In this document: positions 1 to 13,281 of the stretch, piece after piece
Position numbering within the stretch: the stretch's first letter is position 1
Layout: every line of letters starts with the position of its first letter
DNA from: Aurifilum marmelostoma
Taxonomy: Eukaryota; Ascomycota; Sordariomycetes; Diaporthales; Cryphonectriaceae
Reading direction: 5' to 3'
DNA: 64,000 nt
Assembly: GCA_027559495.1 (NCBI GenBank)
Contig: JAMXSV010000022.1
Location: 147,855-211,854, forward strand
Position numbers and translations under genes: made by a program
Notes under the pieces: model-generated
Told to the model about the DNA's origin: nothing
What the model saw: the letters and a program-made list of their open reading frames with translations, nothing else
Database searches by the model: none

Positions 1-3000
1 CCCAAGAGGCTAGTGCAGTCTTTTTTTCTTTTCTTTCTCTTTGCGTAGTTTACTCAGCCATCTACCGACGAAGACGAATGAATAATATTTCATCCTTAAA
101 ACTCTTCACAAGCAGACCTATTGGGCCAGTCTGCTGAGGGAGGGGCCTAGACCTCAGTCCATTCTGGAAGGGAAGTCTGTGTGGCAAGGGAGGCTACCAC
201 GTAGACTGTGAGCTAGATGCCCTACTGAGGAGTAGGGGCTGGCAGGAAAAGAGATGTTTACTGCTGGAGCTTGTCCAGGGTAACACCGCGCGAGGCTCAT
301 CCAAGCTCTACCATATCTAATGATGGCATACAGTAAGGTTCGTATGGGTGGGGTGGTCGTAAGTACCATTTGTTTGCGATATTAATTATGCCATATAAGA
401 AACCACCATGCCCCTGAAGCAAAGATTCGTGTCGAGCTTCGCTCACGGGCGAGACGGGCGAACGGAGCCCACCTATGCCTGGCGTCTCTGTCTGGGTCGA
501 GAAGGATTTTGGTCAGACGGACGGGGCGGCCCATCGGTACCGGAGCGAGATCAGCACATGGGCGAATGGAGCAAGATGATGATATCAGACCTTGGCTAGC
601 AGTAAGACACACACTATGGAGACAACAAACGTGATTATTTTAACCACGGCAGAGATGGCGAGGCGGTGGCTATGGTAGAGAAGGGGGGGAGGGGACGGAG
701 GGAAAATCTTCCACCTTGGCGTGTATACTGGAGTTCTGGTTATCGAGACAAAACAGATCAAACCTGGGATGAATAGAGTGGAAAATTCTTTCCTTGGTCC
801 TGCCCTGCGTGGCTGAAGCTACATGTTACAAAAAAAAAAAAAAAGGAAGAAGAAGAAGGGGCAAAAGCAGATGGACAACCCCTCATTGCATCGAGCTGAC
901 TCACCTAGCCAAAAGTCGTGGTGACGGGGAGGAGTTCCGGTCCAAAGCAATATGTCATGGGGTTGCTATTCTCGGAGTGAGAACTTTTGGGACTGTGGGA
1001 AGCAGCGACAGAATTTTTTTGCTTTGTTTTCCTTCGCTGTTCGCCCCTGTGACAGCCAAAATAGAGTAGCTGGAACCTTGCGACTGGGTCTGGCAGTGCG
1101 CCCACCCATCGCCCAGCCCACGAGAGTTGGCCCGATGCAATGACGACAGGCAGGTTGATCCCCCAGGCTCCGCCCTGACGATCTTGGCACACTATGTACT
1201 GTTGTAGCATGGTAGGTCCGGAGCCTCAGAACTCTGTTTGCTACGATGTAGCGTAAACACAGTGGTAATATCGCAAGCCATGGCAGGTTCGAATATGAAT
1301 CTGCGCTGCCGGAAAGCGAGGTCGGATGCGAGTGATGGTATGCACGGGCTGCATGGACACAGGGAAGAAGAAGAAAGAGACCAGAACCAAAACTGGAAAA
1401 ACTCTGAAGGGGCGCCAGCCTGGTCATGACGAGATTCTTGATTTACAGCTCAGTCATGAGAAGTGATCGTTTTGCTCACGCCCCCAGCTGGGAGGAGGAG
1501 GAGGAGGACTGAACGCCTCTTCATTTACCTTACGTAGCAGTAGAAATCAAAGGACCTGCGTCAGCGCGTCTGACCGTCGTCGAAGGTTTGTCGGCTTGTT
1601 GTTCCGGAGGTTGGAAGCCTAAGCGCAGTCGCACAAAGTACAGGAAGAATCAGCAGGTCTTCTCCTTCGAGCAAGGGACCAGAAGCTTTGGCATCTCCTT
1701 CCCCGGGACGAGATGTCGGCCCCTAGTAGCCAGATCAAGGGCGCTCGTCACACATCATAGCGTCCATGAAGCAGGTGGCCAAGCCCGAGTAATTGGGGAA
1801 TGGAGGTGTTCTGTCCATGATAGACCTGGCAGAACCTCGTAGAAAGTCAAAACAGCCCGTCTCCAAGGACCGTGCCAGTATGTCTAAGCCAACAAGGAAC
1901 CCCGCGGGGGGTGGAAAGAGTCAAAGACACAGACAGACAGACAGACAAACAGACAGGAAAGAGAGACCGCGCGATCAGGGCATTGTGGGCCGACAAGGGG
2001 CAAGGTCAAGAGAGCCCCGGCGCCAGGTCGGAGTCCAGACCAAGAAGATCTCTACCCACGGAGCCCACAGCTGATCCACCTGCCGCAGCCCTTTCTGGGC
2101 ACCATGTCGCCGTGTCAGTGGAGGAGGGCTGGCCTGTAGCGGGCACCCATACGCTCGGGTATACAGTAACAGCGAGCCTCTGTGCCCGCTTTCTCTCTTT
2201 TCTGTCTCCTTGTCCAGGGCTGAAAGCCCGATGCAGGCATCGTGATTGACTGGGGAGGGAGGAGGGGGGGGGGGGAGGAAAGAGTCAGCTTTCAGCCCGA
2301 GCCCCAGCCACTTGGGTATCCCGCCGATCAGGGCAGGTCAGGACTGTGTAAGCAAGCAAGCACCTCTTCATGATCTTTTTTTTTTGTGGGTCGCGATCGT
2401 GCCCCAGCTTTTTATGCGATGGCTGGATGCGAGGTGCGACAGTGACTGATCGACTGACTAAACTGGCAAGAACACTGCTTTTTTTTTTCTTTCTTTTGTT
2501 TTTTCCTTGGGAGTGTCCTGACTTCCTTGGCTAAAGTTGACCTGACTGGGGACCCTGTGAGGCATTTTCGACCTGCCGGCTGTGATTTGATTTTGCCATC
2601 AACGAGAGAAGCGTTTTGCAAAGCGCTAAAATGGCGCGACTTGAAGCGCCCACAACACATAGACTCAGGCACCCGAGGCAGAACGTGTCGCGGCCCGTCG
2701 GCGGCCGTACATGGATGGATGGATGGCTGGCTGGGGCAGACAGAGCGTAACAGAGCAGGGCAGGGCAGGGCGAGACGCCGGACTTGGCTTCTTCTCCTAC
2801 TCCTGCTGCTGTTGGAGACGGTCTCCGACTTAAGGCCCGCAGGTGGCCCAGTGGTGCTGCAGCAGTAGCGTCAACGGCCATCACCATAGCTTGTGACGAA
2901 GCGAAGAACAGTTAGAAGAAAGAAAGAGGAAGAAAAAAAAAAATCCGTCCGCCGTGGACTTGCGTTCCAGAATCGCCCTAGCCTTGTCGACGGCGGCGTG

Positions 3001-6000
3001 GGCGATGGACGAACCTGCGGGTTTCAGAGGAATGGCCGGGTCTACTGGGCACTTGGGAAGATACAGCTAGGCGCTCCTGACCTCTAGTCGGGGTCGTCCT
3101 GTGTTAAGCTGTTGTTGCCGGGCTTCGAAGACAGAGAAAATGACCAACCCTGCCAACGACGCACGACACCTTTCGTCCCGCACAACCCACCAGTCTACCA
3201 GTCAGTCCACTAGGATCCTCCTTTCTCTCTCTGTGTGCCTTGTGTCTGTCTGACTATGTTGACCTACGTGAGCACACGTCAAATGGCCACAAGACACACG
3301 CGGGTTGTGCTCCCGCTCTACCATAGCTTTGAACGCGAAGACGGGTTTCCCCTCATCTCTGTGGATGGGTGACATCCGCTGCCATGATTGGGACACAAAG
3401 ACTTATCATTGATGGATTGACGGACAGTTCAACAGCCAACTGTCGCGTGCCACCTCACCCATCCATCCTGTACCATGTCAAAGTACGCACATGCATGCAA
3501 ACTCGTTGAATCCACACCCAAGACCTCCATCGACGGCCAATCGTCGAACCCTTGGCCCTGTATTGGGTTCCCATTCTGCTGTGCAAATTTCCCATTCGGG
3601 AGACTTCACGTGGCATCGGTCGCAGCCGAGGTTACAGGGGATCAGGTATATTGGGTGGGAGGACCTCTCTATCTGTGGTCGCGCGGGCGATAATGCATGA
3701 GCAAGAGAGTTAGCACGCCACCCGTACGTAGTGCTGTGCTGTACAATGTAGTATTGACACGGAGGCATTATCGTTCTCGCGGTCCAATGGGTTGGATTCA
3801 TCATCCTCAACCCAACCACAGCGTGGGTGCGAGTGTGTGAGAGCGTGTGCGCTGTCCACCTGTCAACCTGTCAGCGGTGTTCAACGTCGACCCGCCTGCC
3901 GTGTCTGGTCATCCGGGCCGCCATTACGACATGTCCATAGGCTGACAAGAGGGGGGGTTTTTTTGGGGGGGGGGGGGGGGGAAGAGAAAGTGGGCAGCGG
4001 GCGGTAAGTTGTCGCTAGCCCTGATCTGGCCCTTTCTCCCGTGATTCGACTCATTCTACAGACTACGATACAAAGTAGAACACAACCTTGGCAACACTAT
4101 CCACCATAGTATGTACTGTGTGTGCTAGATGCGATGGTTTGATCACTGTAGTGTACCTCGCTCCTCGGGTGCCGTAACGATGGTGACCAACCCCCCCCCC
4201 CCGGCCCCCTCTTCTTTTTCTTTTTATCTTTCCTTTCCACTACATTAATGGCTTAAACTGTGGTGGGAGCATTGACGAGCAGGGCATTTGAACCTTGACT
4301 CTAGCGCCATGTAACCCCTTTTGGAGTTGACTGAGGAAAGGTCCAGCACGATGTAAGAGCAGCTCTAGTAGGAGTAATAGTGTGGAATCATACTCAGAGG
4401 TGGGTGGGTGGGTGTGTTTGTGTGTACAAGTGGGAGAGAGGGGGAGAGAGTGTGGGTGAGAGAGATTGTGTGTGTGTGTACTGACGAGGGAGACACAAGT
4501 GTGGAAAGAGAAAGTGGGGGGGGGGGGGGAGAAAGAGTTTGGCACTCGACAACGTGCTTCCCTTGCGTCGACATACCGTTCAAGACCCTCGCGGGCCAAC
4601 AAACAATCATGATACTACTGCAGTATAGTAATACCATGCTACATACATAGCACGGGAGGAATCACTACTAAGCAGTGTCATTCTGTCCTATTCCAAGGTC
4701 TATTGAGCGCGTCATGATCCATCCAGTGCAGCGCATGCATATTGCTTCCGCCTCCCCTCTTAAGCCACCTCTCGTATCCTTCCTTATTCTTTCCTTTTTT
4801 CTACTTGAATTCGAGAGTGTTTAGGAAGACAGTAGTACTCATGATAATAATTAGAAACAGTAGTATATGTAGTACTACGATGGTGGAAGCACAGGAAGAA
4901 GGGGGGGGGGAGGAGGAGGACACGGCAACGAGAAGAAGCAACAGGTACGTACCTCTGTACCCCCCCCCCCCTTTCGCGATATCGTCATCACAGATCGGCC
5001 AACCCTTGTCAACTTGCACAAGCCCCGGAAAACAGAAAGGCCACTGAGCATAGCGTCTTGCGGCCTTACACACACAGTATGTGCGGAACCGTACCCGCTT
5101 AGCTTGCCTCACCCGAGCCTACAGGGCTGCTACTTTTTTTTTTTTTTTTTTTTGAGCACTGTCCTGGCTCAGGCCTGCTGCACTGTACAAGGTAGCGCCC
5201 AGTCTAGGCTTGCAGCAGGCCCTGAAGCTCACAGGCTTTCTTTTGCCAGAGGAACAGGCCCTGCAGGGGTTTAGAGGGGCCTCAGCGCATCATCCTCTCC
5301 CACCAAAGGCCCTGCCATGATACAAGGCGACTGCGCCTGCATACTCAGTATCACTCTGTACACATGCGGAAAAATTATTCCCTGCTTTTTCCTTTTTCCT
5401 TTTTCCTTCCAACAGCGGCTGCAGGCCTGTACACTCGGACCTATCGCAGTGCTACAGCTGGCGCAGGACAAACCAAATCCATGCCGCACTAAACCCCCCT
5501 GATTAGTACACTGCACCACCACCATTGCATTACAGCACAACAAGCCGTCGCCTCTTTTGCTCTCCCACAGGACTCTCTAGGTCTATGTGCCGGCTCATCA
5601 CAGTGGTGCACACCCACACACACACACACACACACCCGCGACACCCCAGCCATCGCACTGACCCCACCGACCTCACCAGCCAGACCAGACCAGACTAGAC
5701 CAGCCCCAAAAACTCTCCTTCCCTCCTACCGCCCACTTCCCAGTTTCCCAGCTACTTCCCACAGAGCCTAGGACCCCTGGAGCTCTCACGAGGTCGCTGT
5801 GTACTTACTTGTGCTCATCCCTGTCACCTCACAACCCCTTGTCAGCCAATCAGAAGAAGCCTGCCTGGTCCCTGTATGAATTTTTGTCAGGGCCACCACT
5901 TGTCTCTTTGGTGTGACCATTGAACTGGGTGCTGCTGCCACACACACACACCCTCCCCCCACTACCTCCATGTCCACCACCACATCCCATCCAGCAGCAC

Positions 6001-6346
6001 CACCACCAGCAACAAAACCCAAAAGCAGCCCACCACGCGACAGACACAACAACAACACTACTACTAGAGTCACCAGCACCCACTTTGTCACCTACTGCTG
6101 CCACCTGCTCTTGATCACTGCTTTGTCTACCAAGAACGACAAGCAAAACACCACGACGGCGCCAGACCATACAACCCCTTGACCATACTACCACGACAGA
6201 CAACAATCCCTTGCGCATTTCCCACGGCGACGGTTGACGGTAACGTTCGTTCCTGTGCTGTCTCTCCTCGCGGAGAGAGTGTGTGGTGCGCGCGAGAGGG
6301 GAAGAGACTGCGGCTGTGACCCAGAGGCACACACACACACGACGCG
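1..6346. other. Gene-poor region, no supported gene
   Basis: I see no reading frame with protein-like composition here and nothing I recognise. The stretch holds low-complexity DNA: a GACA tetranucleotide tract at about 1929-1957, an ATGG tract near 2711, a G12 run at 2264-2275, G17 at 3965-3981, C12 at 4191-4202, G14 at 4516-4529, C12 at 4960-4971, T20 at 5134-5153 and a CA tract at about 5608-5635. The last few hundred bases are pyrimidine- and CA-rich and probably form the promoter and leader of the gene starting at 6347. Confidence 0.6.
6261..6278 (+). promoter_or_regulatory. Short perfect hairpin in the leader of the Pro/Ser-rich gene
   Basis: TCTCTCC and GGAGAGA are separated by a four-base TCGC loop, giving a 7-bp perfect stem that ends 68 bases before the ATG at 6347. 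If transcribed it would lie in the 5' leader. A regulatory role is inference only. Confidence 0.3.
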
Positions 6347-8376
6347 ATGTCTTCGACGGCGAGGATACGTCCTCGCGAACTGTCGCTCTCTACAGCGGAA
6401 GCGGCAGCGGCAGCAATAATCCCCAGAGACGGTGGACTATGGATTGGACAGCCGCCCCAGCCCCAGCCCCAGCAGCACCCTCAGGGCCAGGATCATGATC
6501 AGCAGCATCAACATGGCCCTGTCCACACCCCAACTTACATTCCCACTTCCGCCTCCCAGGATGATATCCGCGATCAGCACTGCCAGCACCGTTCACAACA
6601 TGTGCCGACCAACAGTACCAGCGACGCCTTCGTCTTCGTCGACCCCGTCCTGAACTCCTCGTCCTCCGACGTGGCCACCCCCCTCACGCCCACCTTCTCC
6701 CACCACGGCGGCTCCCACCTGCGATATGCCAGCTCCGCCTCCTCCCTCGACCTCCAGCAGTCCTTCTCGGCCTGTTCTGACAGCCCCGTGTCGCCTGCTA
6801 CTCAGCAACCACAGAACACTGTCGCTGCCAGCCCTGCCACCACCAGCGGCAACAAGCGGCAGCTGCCCGATGTCCAGGAGGAGGAACCCCTCGAGCGGAA
6901 CGATGATGATGAGTCGGCAGTCTCCAGGTTGACAGACCGACAGCTGGAGAGCCTATACGACTGTTTGTGTATGCTTCACACCCCTGCTTCCTACTACACA
7001 CACTTCCCATCTTCGCGCTCCCCCTCTTCTGCCTCCAGGGGCCCGCTGTCTCCCTAGATTGCCTGTCTGACCTCAATCTCTCCCCGCAAATAGGCGACTC
7101 CCCATGTGTACACCAGAGCTCAGACATGATGGTGCACAGCGCAGACTGGACGCGCTCGACCGACAACGACTTGAGTGTTCTTGACTATGACATGGGCTTT
7201 TTGAGCGACGGTGACGTCGACGCCGCCGGTCCGTACCTTTCTAAGCAGCGCAGCGGTGTCGAGTCGCCGCTGAATGGTCTCACCACGCGAATCGGGACGC
7301 GCTTCCCAACTCTGAGCCGCTGGAGATCCGTCAAGCGCAGGAACCGGGCATTCACTGCTGTCTCCGAGCCATGCCTCGACCTGCCTCCTGCCCTGTCTCG
7401 CGCCACCTCGACGAGCCGGTCTTCGTCCTTGTCAGCTCCCAGCCGCAAGTTTCACGAGCGTGCCAACGAGCCCCCGCTGCCACCCACACCAGCACTGTCC
7501 TTCTACGAGTATGAGAGCACCGACAGCATCGCCAGCGCCGTCGCCATCGACATCAGCCGTCCCGAGGTCCGTGAGAGCATTGAACGGGAGCGCGGCCTCG
7601 CCACCACGCCTCTGCTGCCTCCTCTCCTGACCGAGCCGCCGTCTACCTCCTCCGCCAACCACTCGCAGCAGCCGTCTCCTCTCCAGTCTCCGACCGTTGC
7701 TCCGGCCCAGTTTAGCCCGGATGTTCAGCCCTCTCCTGTGTATGCGACGCCTCCACTGAGCTCTAAGCCTTCCATATCGTCTTTCCGGCCCCCGCTCATG
7801 ACAAGCCTGTCCACGCCTATCGTGGCCACGAGCGAGATAGTGGTTACCATCCCCAACCTTTTGGAGCAGCACGATTCCTGGTCGGATCGTCTCGGGCATG
7901 CCAACTACATCATCCTGCCCAGGCCATACCACCCTGACGCTACTGACCTGGATACCTTGCGCACCCTGCGCGCCGACTGGGACCTGGCCCGCGTCAACTA
8001 CACCAAGCACATTGTCCGTACCGGCGAGCACTATGGAACCACTTCCAAGACCTATTCTCTCACCGAGGAGAAGTGGGCAGAGACGGAGCGGGAATGGAAA
8101 GACGCCCATGACCAGCTCGTAGCGCGTGTCGCCGCTCTGAATCTGGGCACTCCAGAACAGCTCAGGTGGGACAGGCTCCAGGATGACGCCCCCGCTTCCA
8201 TAACCATCCCAAGCATGCTCGACACCGAGGGCAAATTCCCCGACCTAGGGGACGAGGACATCGTCGGGCCCATGGTCCGTGATGCCGTCATGGCTCGGGA
8301 CTCGGGTTCTGACAGCGAAACCAGCGCCAAGAAGTTTTGGAAGAACCTGGCTGGCAAGGTTGGGCTGAGGAAGTGA
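6347..8376 (+). CDS. Conserved fungal Pro/Ser-rich protein of unknown function
   Basis: Two exons, 6347-6968 and 7094-8376, with an intron 6969-7093 (GTATGC...AAATAG, with CTGAC about 25 bases before the acceptor), giving 634 aa. A nearer acceptor at 7057 also keeps the frame and would add 12 aa. I prefer 7094 because the joined residues YDCLCDSPCVH fit my memory of this family, which has not been checked by a search. The N-terminal 200 residues are rich in Pro, Gln, Ser and His. The middle has a basic patch (TLSRWRSVKRRNR) and many SP/TP sites. The best-ordered part is about residues 467-553 (WSDRLGHANYIIL onward to a helical, charged segment), and the protein ends in a basic KNLAGKVGLRK tail. 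There is no signal peptide, membrane segment or enzymatic motif. Similar proteins occur across Sordariomycetes as hypothetical proteins; I assign no function. It converges with the MFS gene 5 kb downstream. Confidence 0.85.
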
Positions 8377-11300
8377 GGAGCTTCTCAACCGCTCCCCCAC
8401 CCCGGGGATCCCCCAAAAAGCGTTGGCTAGAAAGGCGCGATGACCAGTAACAACTTCACGACACGTAACGATGGACACGACTTTGCATCCTTGGCGTTTC
8501 ATTCTTGCGTACGCCTGACATCTATTTTGTCGCTTCGATTTTTGACGCAAGTGTCGACTGCCTCGATACGCAAATATACCCAACAAAATTTTCTCAAGAC
8601 ACCACTCATTTATCATTCTATCTTTCGTCTCGCACGGCATGCCGAGCGCTTGTCTATTTTTCTATTAAAGATCTTTCTGAACTGAACCTCCGGCAGATCA
8701 TACAGCAAGGTTTAACCAAGTCATCTGGGGACAGCCCTTTTTTTTTTTTTTTTTTTTTTTCTTCTCTTTTTTTGGCTTTCTTTTCCTCGTCTAATCCATA
8801 AATGTCTATTTCTTAGACCTTACTTCTGAATGTTTACAATCAAATATCAATGTATTTGCTTCAGGGCATATGGACAGCGTCATTTTGCCCATCATCATGC
8901 GCATCTCTATTCTTTTTTTCCCTCCCCGTCTCTTGATCTCTGGTCAGGCGTGGCGTTCACCCGGCACACTGAAGACAAAAGGAATCGCGCTAGGACAATA
9001 TGGAGGATCCACACACACACACACACAGCATAGCATGGAGTATCAGGAAAAGCTGGTATCGCGCGCATCTCAGGTGAGCGCGGGGAAAAGTGAAATCTGA
9101 GGGGAGGGATCACGAGCAAGCGGGGTAGGAGGAGCCGCCATGGCTTGATTGGGCGGTGTCAGGACGGTATCACAAGGCCTCAGAAGAGAGACATAGCTAA
9201 CTCACAGAGTCCGCCACGAGCGCCGAATCATCAAAGAAAAAGAAATAAAAAAAATATCAAAAAAAAAAGCCGCATCGTCCCATGATCGCTTCCACATTAT
9301 TCCACCTACACCCGATCCCTAAGACGGAGAACGGCCGGTACCGCGTTCTCATTGATTGTCTATGCTATCATCCCACCTTGTTGGTTTCTTCTTGGCTAAA
9401 TGATATGAGCTGCAGGATTAAGTATATTATCTCTTGTGTCGAGGTAGGCCACACTACATAGCCAAGCCGTTTGGTGAGACATGATCTGTGTATCCCCACC
9501 CACCACAAAACACCCGCAACAAGGACCAGCACAACAGGAGCACGAGCACGACGAGGGAAAGGGGAGTTTGGGGCCGAGCAGGGATCATGATGCATCCTTT
9601 CTTCGCCTTGCTCTCCCACTAAATTACGTCCTTCTCCTCTCTGCCACTGCCAGCACACTTCTACAAAAGGGTCGTATCATGTGGGCAGGTATCCCTATAT
9701 ACGGTTGCATACATATTGTGCTGCAGACGGTCCCACCTTAGTAGCTTTATGTCCGGGCTCTGGTCGTGGAGGGACGCACAGAAATTTTCTCCTACTTGGC
9801 CTACTATCACCGTCGCCGTTCGTTACGCGTTCACCTATTTGGGTCCTCAAGATCGACCCTTACATAAGCGAATCGGTAGTATTTGTAGCTGCATTCACCG
9901 CTGATTTCTTTCTCTATCACATCCCCCATTCACGTCGCCCCCACCCTTTCACTTATGGGAGGTCGTGCACAAAAAGCCACGACAGACGACCAGAGCAGGG
10001 CCGAGAATACACTCGTCCTCTCACGGTTGGTCGCTTTCTTGGACTTGATCATTCGTTGGTGCCCAATCATTGACAGTCCAGCCACCCGCTCGGCGTGTTG
10101 ATTAGTGCCAACTGCTGAAACATGTGGCGCTGGAAGGAGGTCTCCAGGGGAGGGGGAGGATCAGCGCTGGAGGGTGGGCAGAGGACAGAAGCCACGTCCG
10201 TGTCTGTAGAGTCGGCTATTTACAGGTGAGGAATCGGTGGGTTAAGCGAGTTGTCATGTTTGTCTCCGGAGCCGTGTCTGGGTTTTAGTCTTGTCGCCTG
10301 CATAATGGTTGGGCATGTGGAGGTATGCTGCACGCAGTTGCGAGTATTGTGAATCATGCAGACGGGAAATGGCCGAGATGGCGCCATTCGCAAGGCTCCA
10401 GGGCGAGCCACGCAAGCAAAAGCTGTGTCTTGTATGTATGTGTATGCGGATGTGCGCTGGTATGGCATCATTATTGGTCCGATTCAAGGACGTAAGCATG
10501 TGCTTTCTTCTTTTTCCTTTTCTCCGCCTGCCAAAACCTTCAAGGTGGTTCGATGGAGGCGTCGTCATGACGACGAGGAGATGACCTTGTGAGAAACGCC
10601 ACATCTCTCTGCATCTGGCCGTCGTTTCATGATTCACGAAGCGGCAGGCGAGGGGAATAATTACAAAAAGAAGAACGAGGATGATGAGGACTAAAAAGCC
10701 TGACAGGAAGTTCCCCTCCGCGAGCGAATGATTCTTCTTCCCTTTTGCTTCCCCCCCCCCCCCAAATTTGCTTGCAAGCCAATATAGCCAAAAAGGCTTA
10801 TTCTTTCCTTCCTTTGAAAGGACATGAATTTGTAAGAGAGAGCACGTGTGCTCGTTGGGCCGCTTCCGTTTCCCCCGGCAGGATGCACTGGGCGCAGCGC
10901 TACGCTTGGTGTCCACCAAGAATAATATATTCTGAGGACGGCCGCAGGGACGGCGTCAGCACGAGTCGTTCCACATCTCAAAACCAAAGGACAGGGAGAA
11001 AGCGGAAGGGCAGGAAGAGAAGATGTGCGAGGGCCAGTGAGTCACAGCCCTGACCTGTGCGCTGGGGCTAGGCGCCTGCCCTCACCTAGATAGCCTCAGC
11101 CAGCCAGATAGGCCCTTTCCCTCTCTTCTTTCCTTTCGGTAGGGTATCCCTTACGCATTCAGTTTCTCATAGAAGAGGGGTACAAGAGGCTTGCTTCCTG
11201 CCGTCTGACCTGCAGGCGCCTGGCGGGCTGGCTGGCTGCAGAAGGCCGCTATGGCTATCTGATTACGAGCAATTTGTTTTCTTGCCCCTCCGCCAATTCC

Positions 11301-13281
11301 TGTTTTATCTCTTTCCGCAGCCTCATTCACCATCAGATTATACGACGACGTCACAGCGAGTGCTGTGGACCCGCCTAGAAGAAGTGGAAGGACAGGGGCA
11401 GCTTGTTCGTTCCGCAGAGATTCCTGTTGTTGAACGACACTGTCTGTGCCCGCTGGGTTATGGTTGATGGGAATATTGTCGTATGGGGACTCTTGCGGTG
11501 TTTATGTCGTGTCCTTTCCGTGATCGACTATGACTAGGAAATCACATGGACGGCGGTAAATATGACAAGAGAACGGACAGACCAATGTGTGAGTGTGTGA
11601 GTGGGTATGTTTAACCATGCAAGTATCAGACCACCCTCTTAACAGATCGACGAGGTAATAGTACAGCCAATTCAGGTATGCGCCTATCCTCCCATGACGC
11701 CTTAAGTCCTGAGCACCAATGCAGGCATCCTCTTCTAGGACGGTGAGGGAAGGGGGACAGACGAGGCGATCAGATAGTCCAGAAGGGCGGTACAAAGGAG
11801 AGGAGAAGTGTCAGCACACGGGAAAGAGCAGTAGGGAAAAGCAAGGAAAGCCGGACACTGTGCCTGGTGTAGCTTTCGTTCCCTGTTGCATAAGCCGAGG
11901 CGAGGAGGCTTGGTGGCGCGGTAAGAAGCCGCACCTCCCTTCTTCTCCTCATCCTCGTCCAAGGCGATGAAGAGGTAGATGGGTGGCCTGATACAGTCTG
12001 ACAGCGTCACATTGACTGACGTATAGCGTGTGCAGGACAAGTCCCAAGTCCCGGGTCACACACACACGAACAAGAGACACCGCACCATCATGGATTGACC
12101 AATGCCGGATGCACACATCCCACCCACCCACTCTTGGTCTCACATTTCTGCCCTCGGCTTCTGTTTCTATATTTGGAACTACGATTGTGCAGGAGAAGCA
12201 TCCACACGCCACCATATCGATACGAAGATGACACAAAAGAAGTGTCCAACCAGCCCTTCGGGTCTGCTGCTGGTAGGTCGGTAACTATTTGCTAAAGTAA
12301 GTATGTTGCTGGGAACATAAGCTCCCAGCGTGTGTCTATTCGTGCAAGCCTGGTAGCAGCCTTCGGAAGACATCAGACATCGTTGCGGAACTATTCTCGA
12401 CTGAACTATTAATAATACAAATTCCGGCCCTTGAACAAAATCGGAAGGAAGCCAGGTCGGCTGTGTTTGAAGGAAAGGCCCCCCAGGGGGGGGGAGAATG
12501 GGCAAAGAGCAAGAAGAAAGTGTCAACAGTCGATCATTGATCGAGGGACCGTGTAAATCTTTCACCAGACCAAAAGAAGGACAATCAGTGTGGCTGTAAC
12601 CCTTCTTTAGGTCTGTCACATGCTGACCCTAGCTTTCAGGTTGATTAGATACTGATGAGGACTGAGACACGACATTCAACATTCCGAAATGTTAGCCTAT
12701 TTTGGTTTTAAGAACGCGATGAGTAGGCTTGAGCAGTGAGCTGGTGATACTTGGAGCTACAAAGGAGATCGGCAGCCCACAAGGCCAAATGGGCTCGCAA
12801 CAACAGCAAGGCGGTCTTGTGCGTGGAGCAAGATAGAGATGAAACAGGATTATTTCTTATTTGATCAGACGAGCTGCTTATCGGGCGTGAACTGCTTACC
12901 ATTATCGACACATGGTACGCTTCGCCCGCCGTGCGCAATACAGATAGGCCTGGATTTCAGGTATCATTTCGATTGATTGGTCGTTGGGAGATATTAGTAT
13001 TGGAACAGGGGGATCTTTCACCTCCCTTATCATCTGAAGAAGCCTTAAAAAGGAAGATATGGTCATGCATGATGGTGTTACGATTTTCTAATTGGGTTTT
13101 TTTCTGTCTATCCAATGGCTTGGGTTGGTATTAATATGGTGTCTTTTCATAACACCTCCCTGCATCCTTCTATACTTCTGGTACCTGTCCTCCAAACGGT
13201 GCACACCTCCACACACAGTAATTTACATAGATGTTTCATACAATTCTTGTTAGACCTCAGATCCTTGAAGAACCTGTTTAG
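8377..13281. other. Intergenic region, no supported gene
   Basis: This lies between the ends of two convergent genes. It contains T23 at 8738-8760, C13 at 10751-10763 and a C6-A-G9 palindromic run at 12479-12494. Short open frames are scattered on both strands, but none has protein-like composition and none could be joined through introns into a recognisable product. Confidence 0.55.

Noticed and set aside
5850..6338. 162-codon minus-strand frame upstream of the Pro/Ser-rich gene
   Set aside because: Val/Gly/Cys-rich translation of a CA- and CCA-rich leader on the opposite strand, with no domain.
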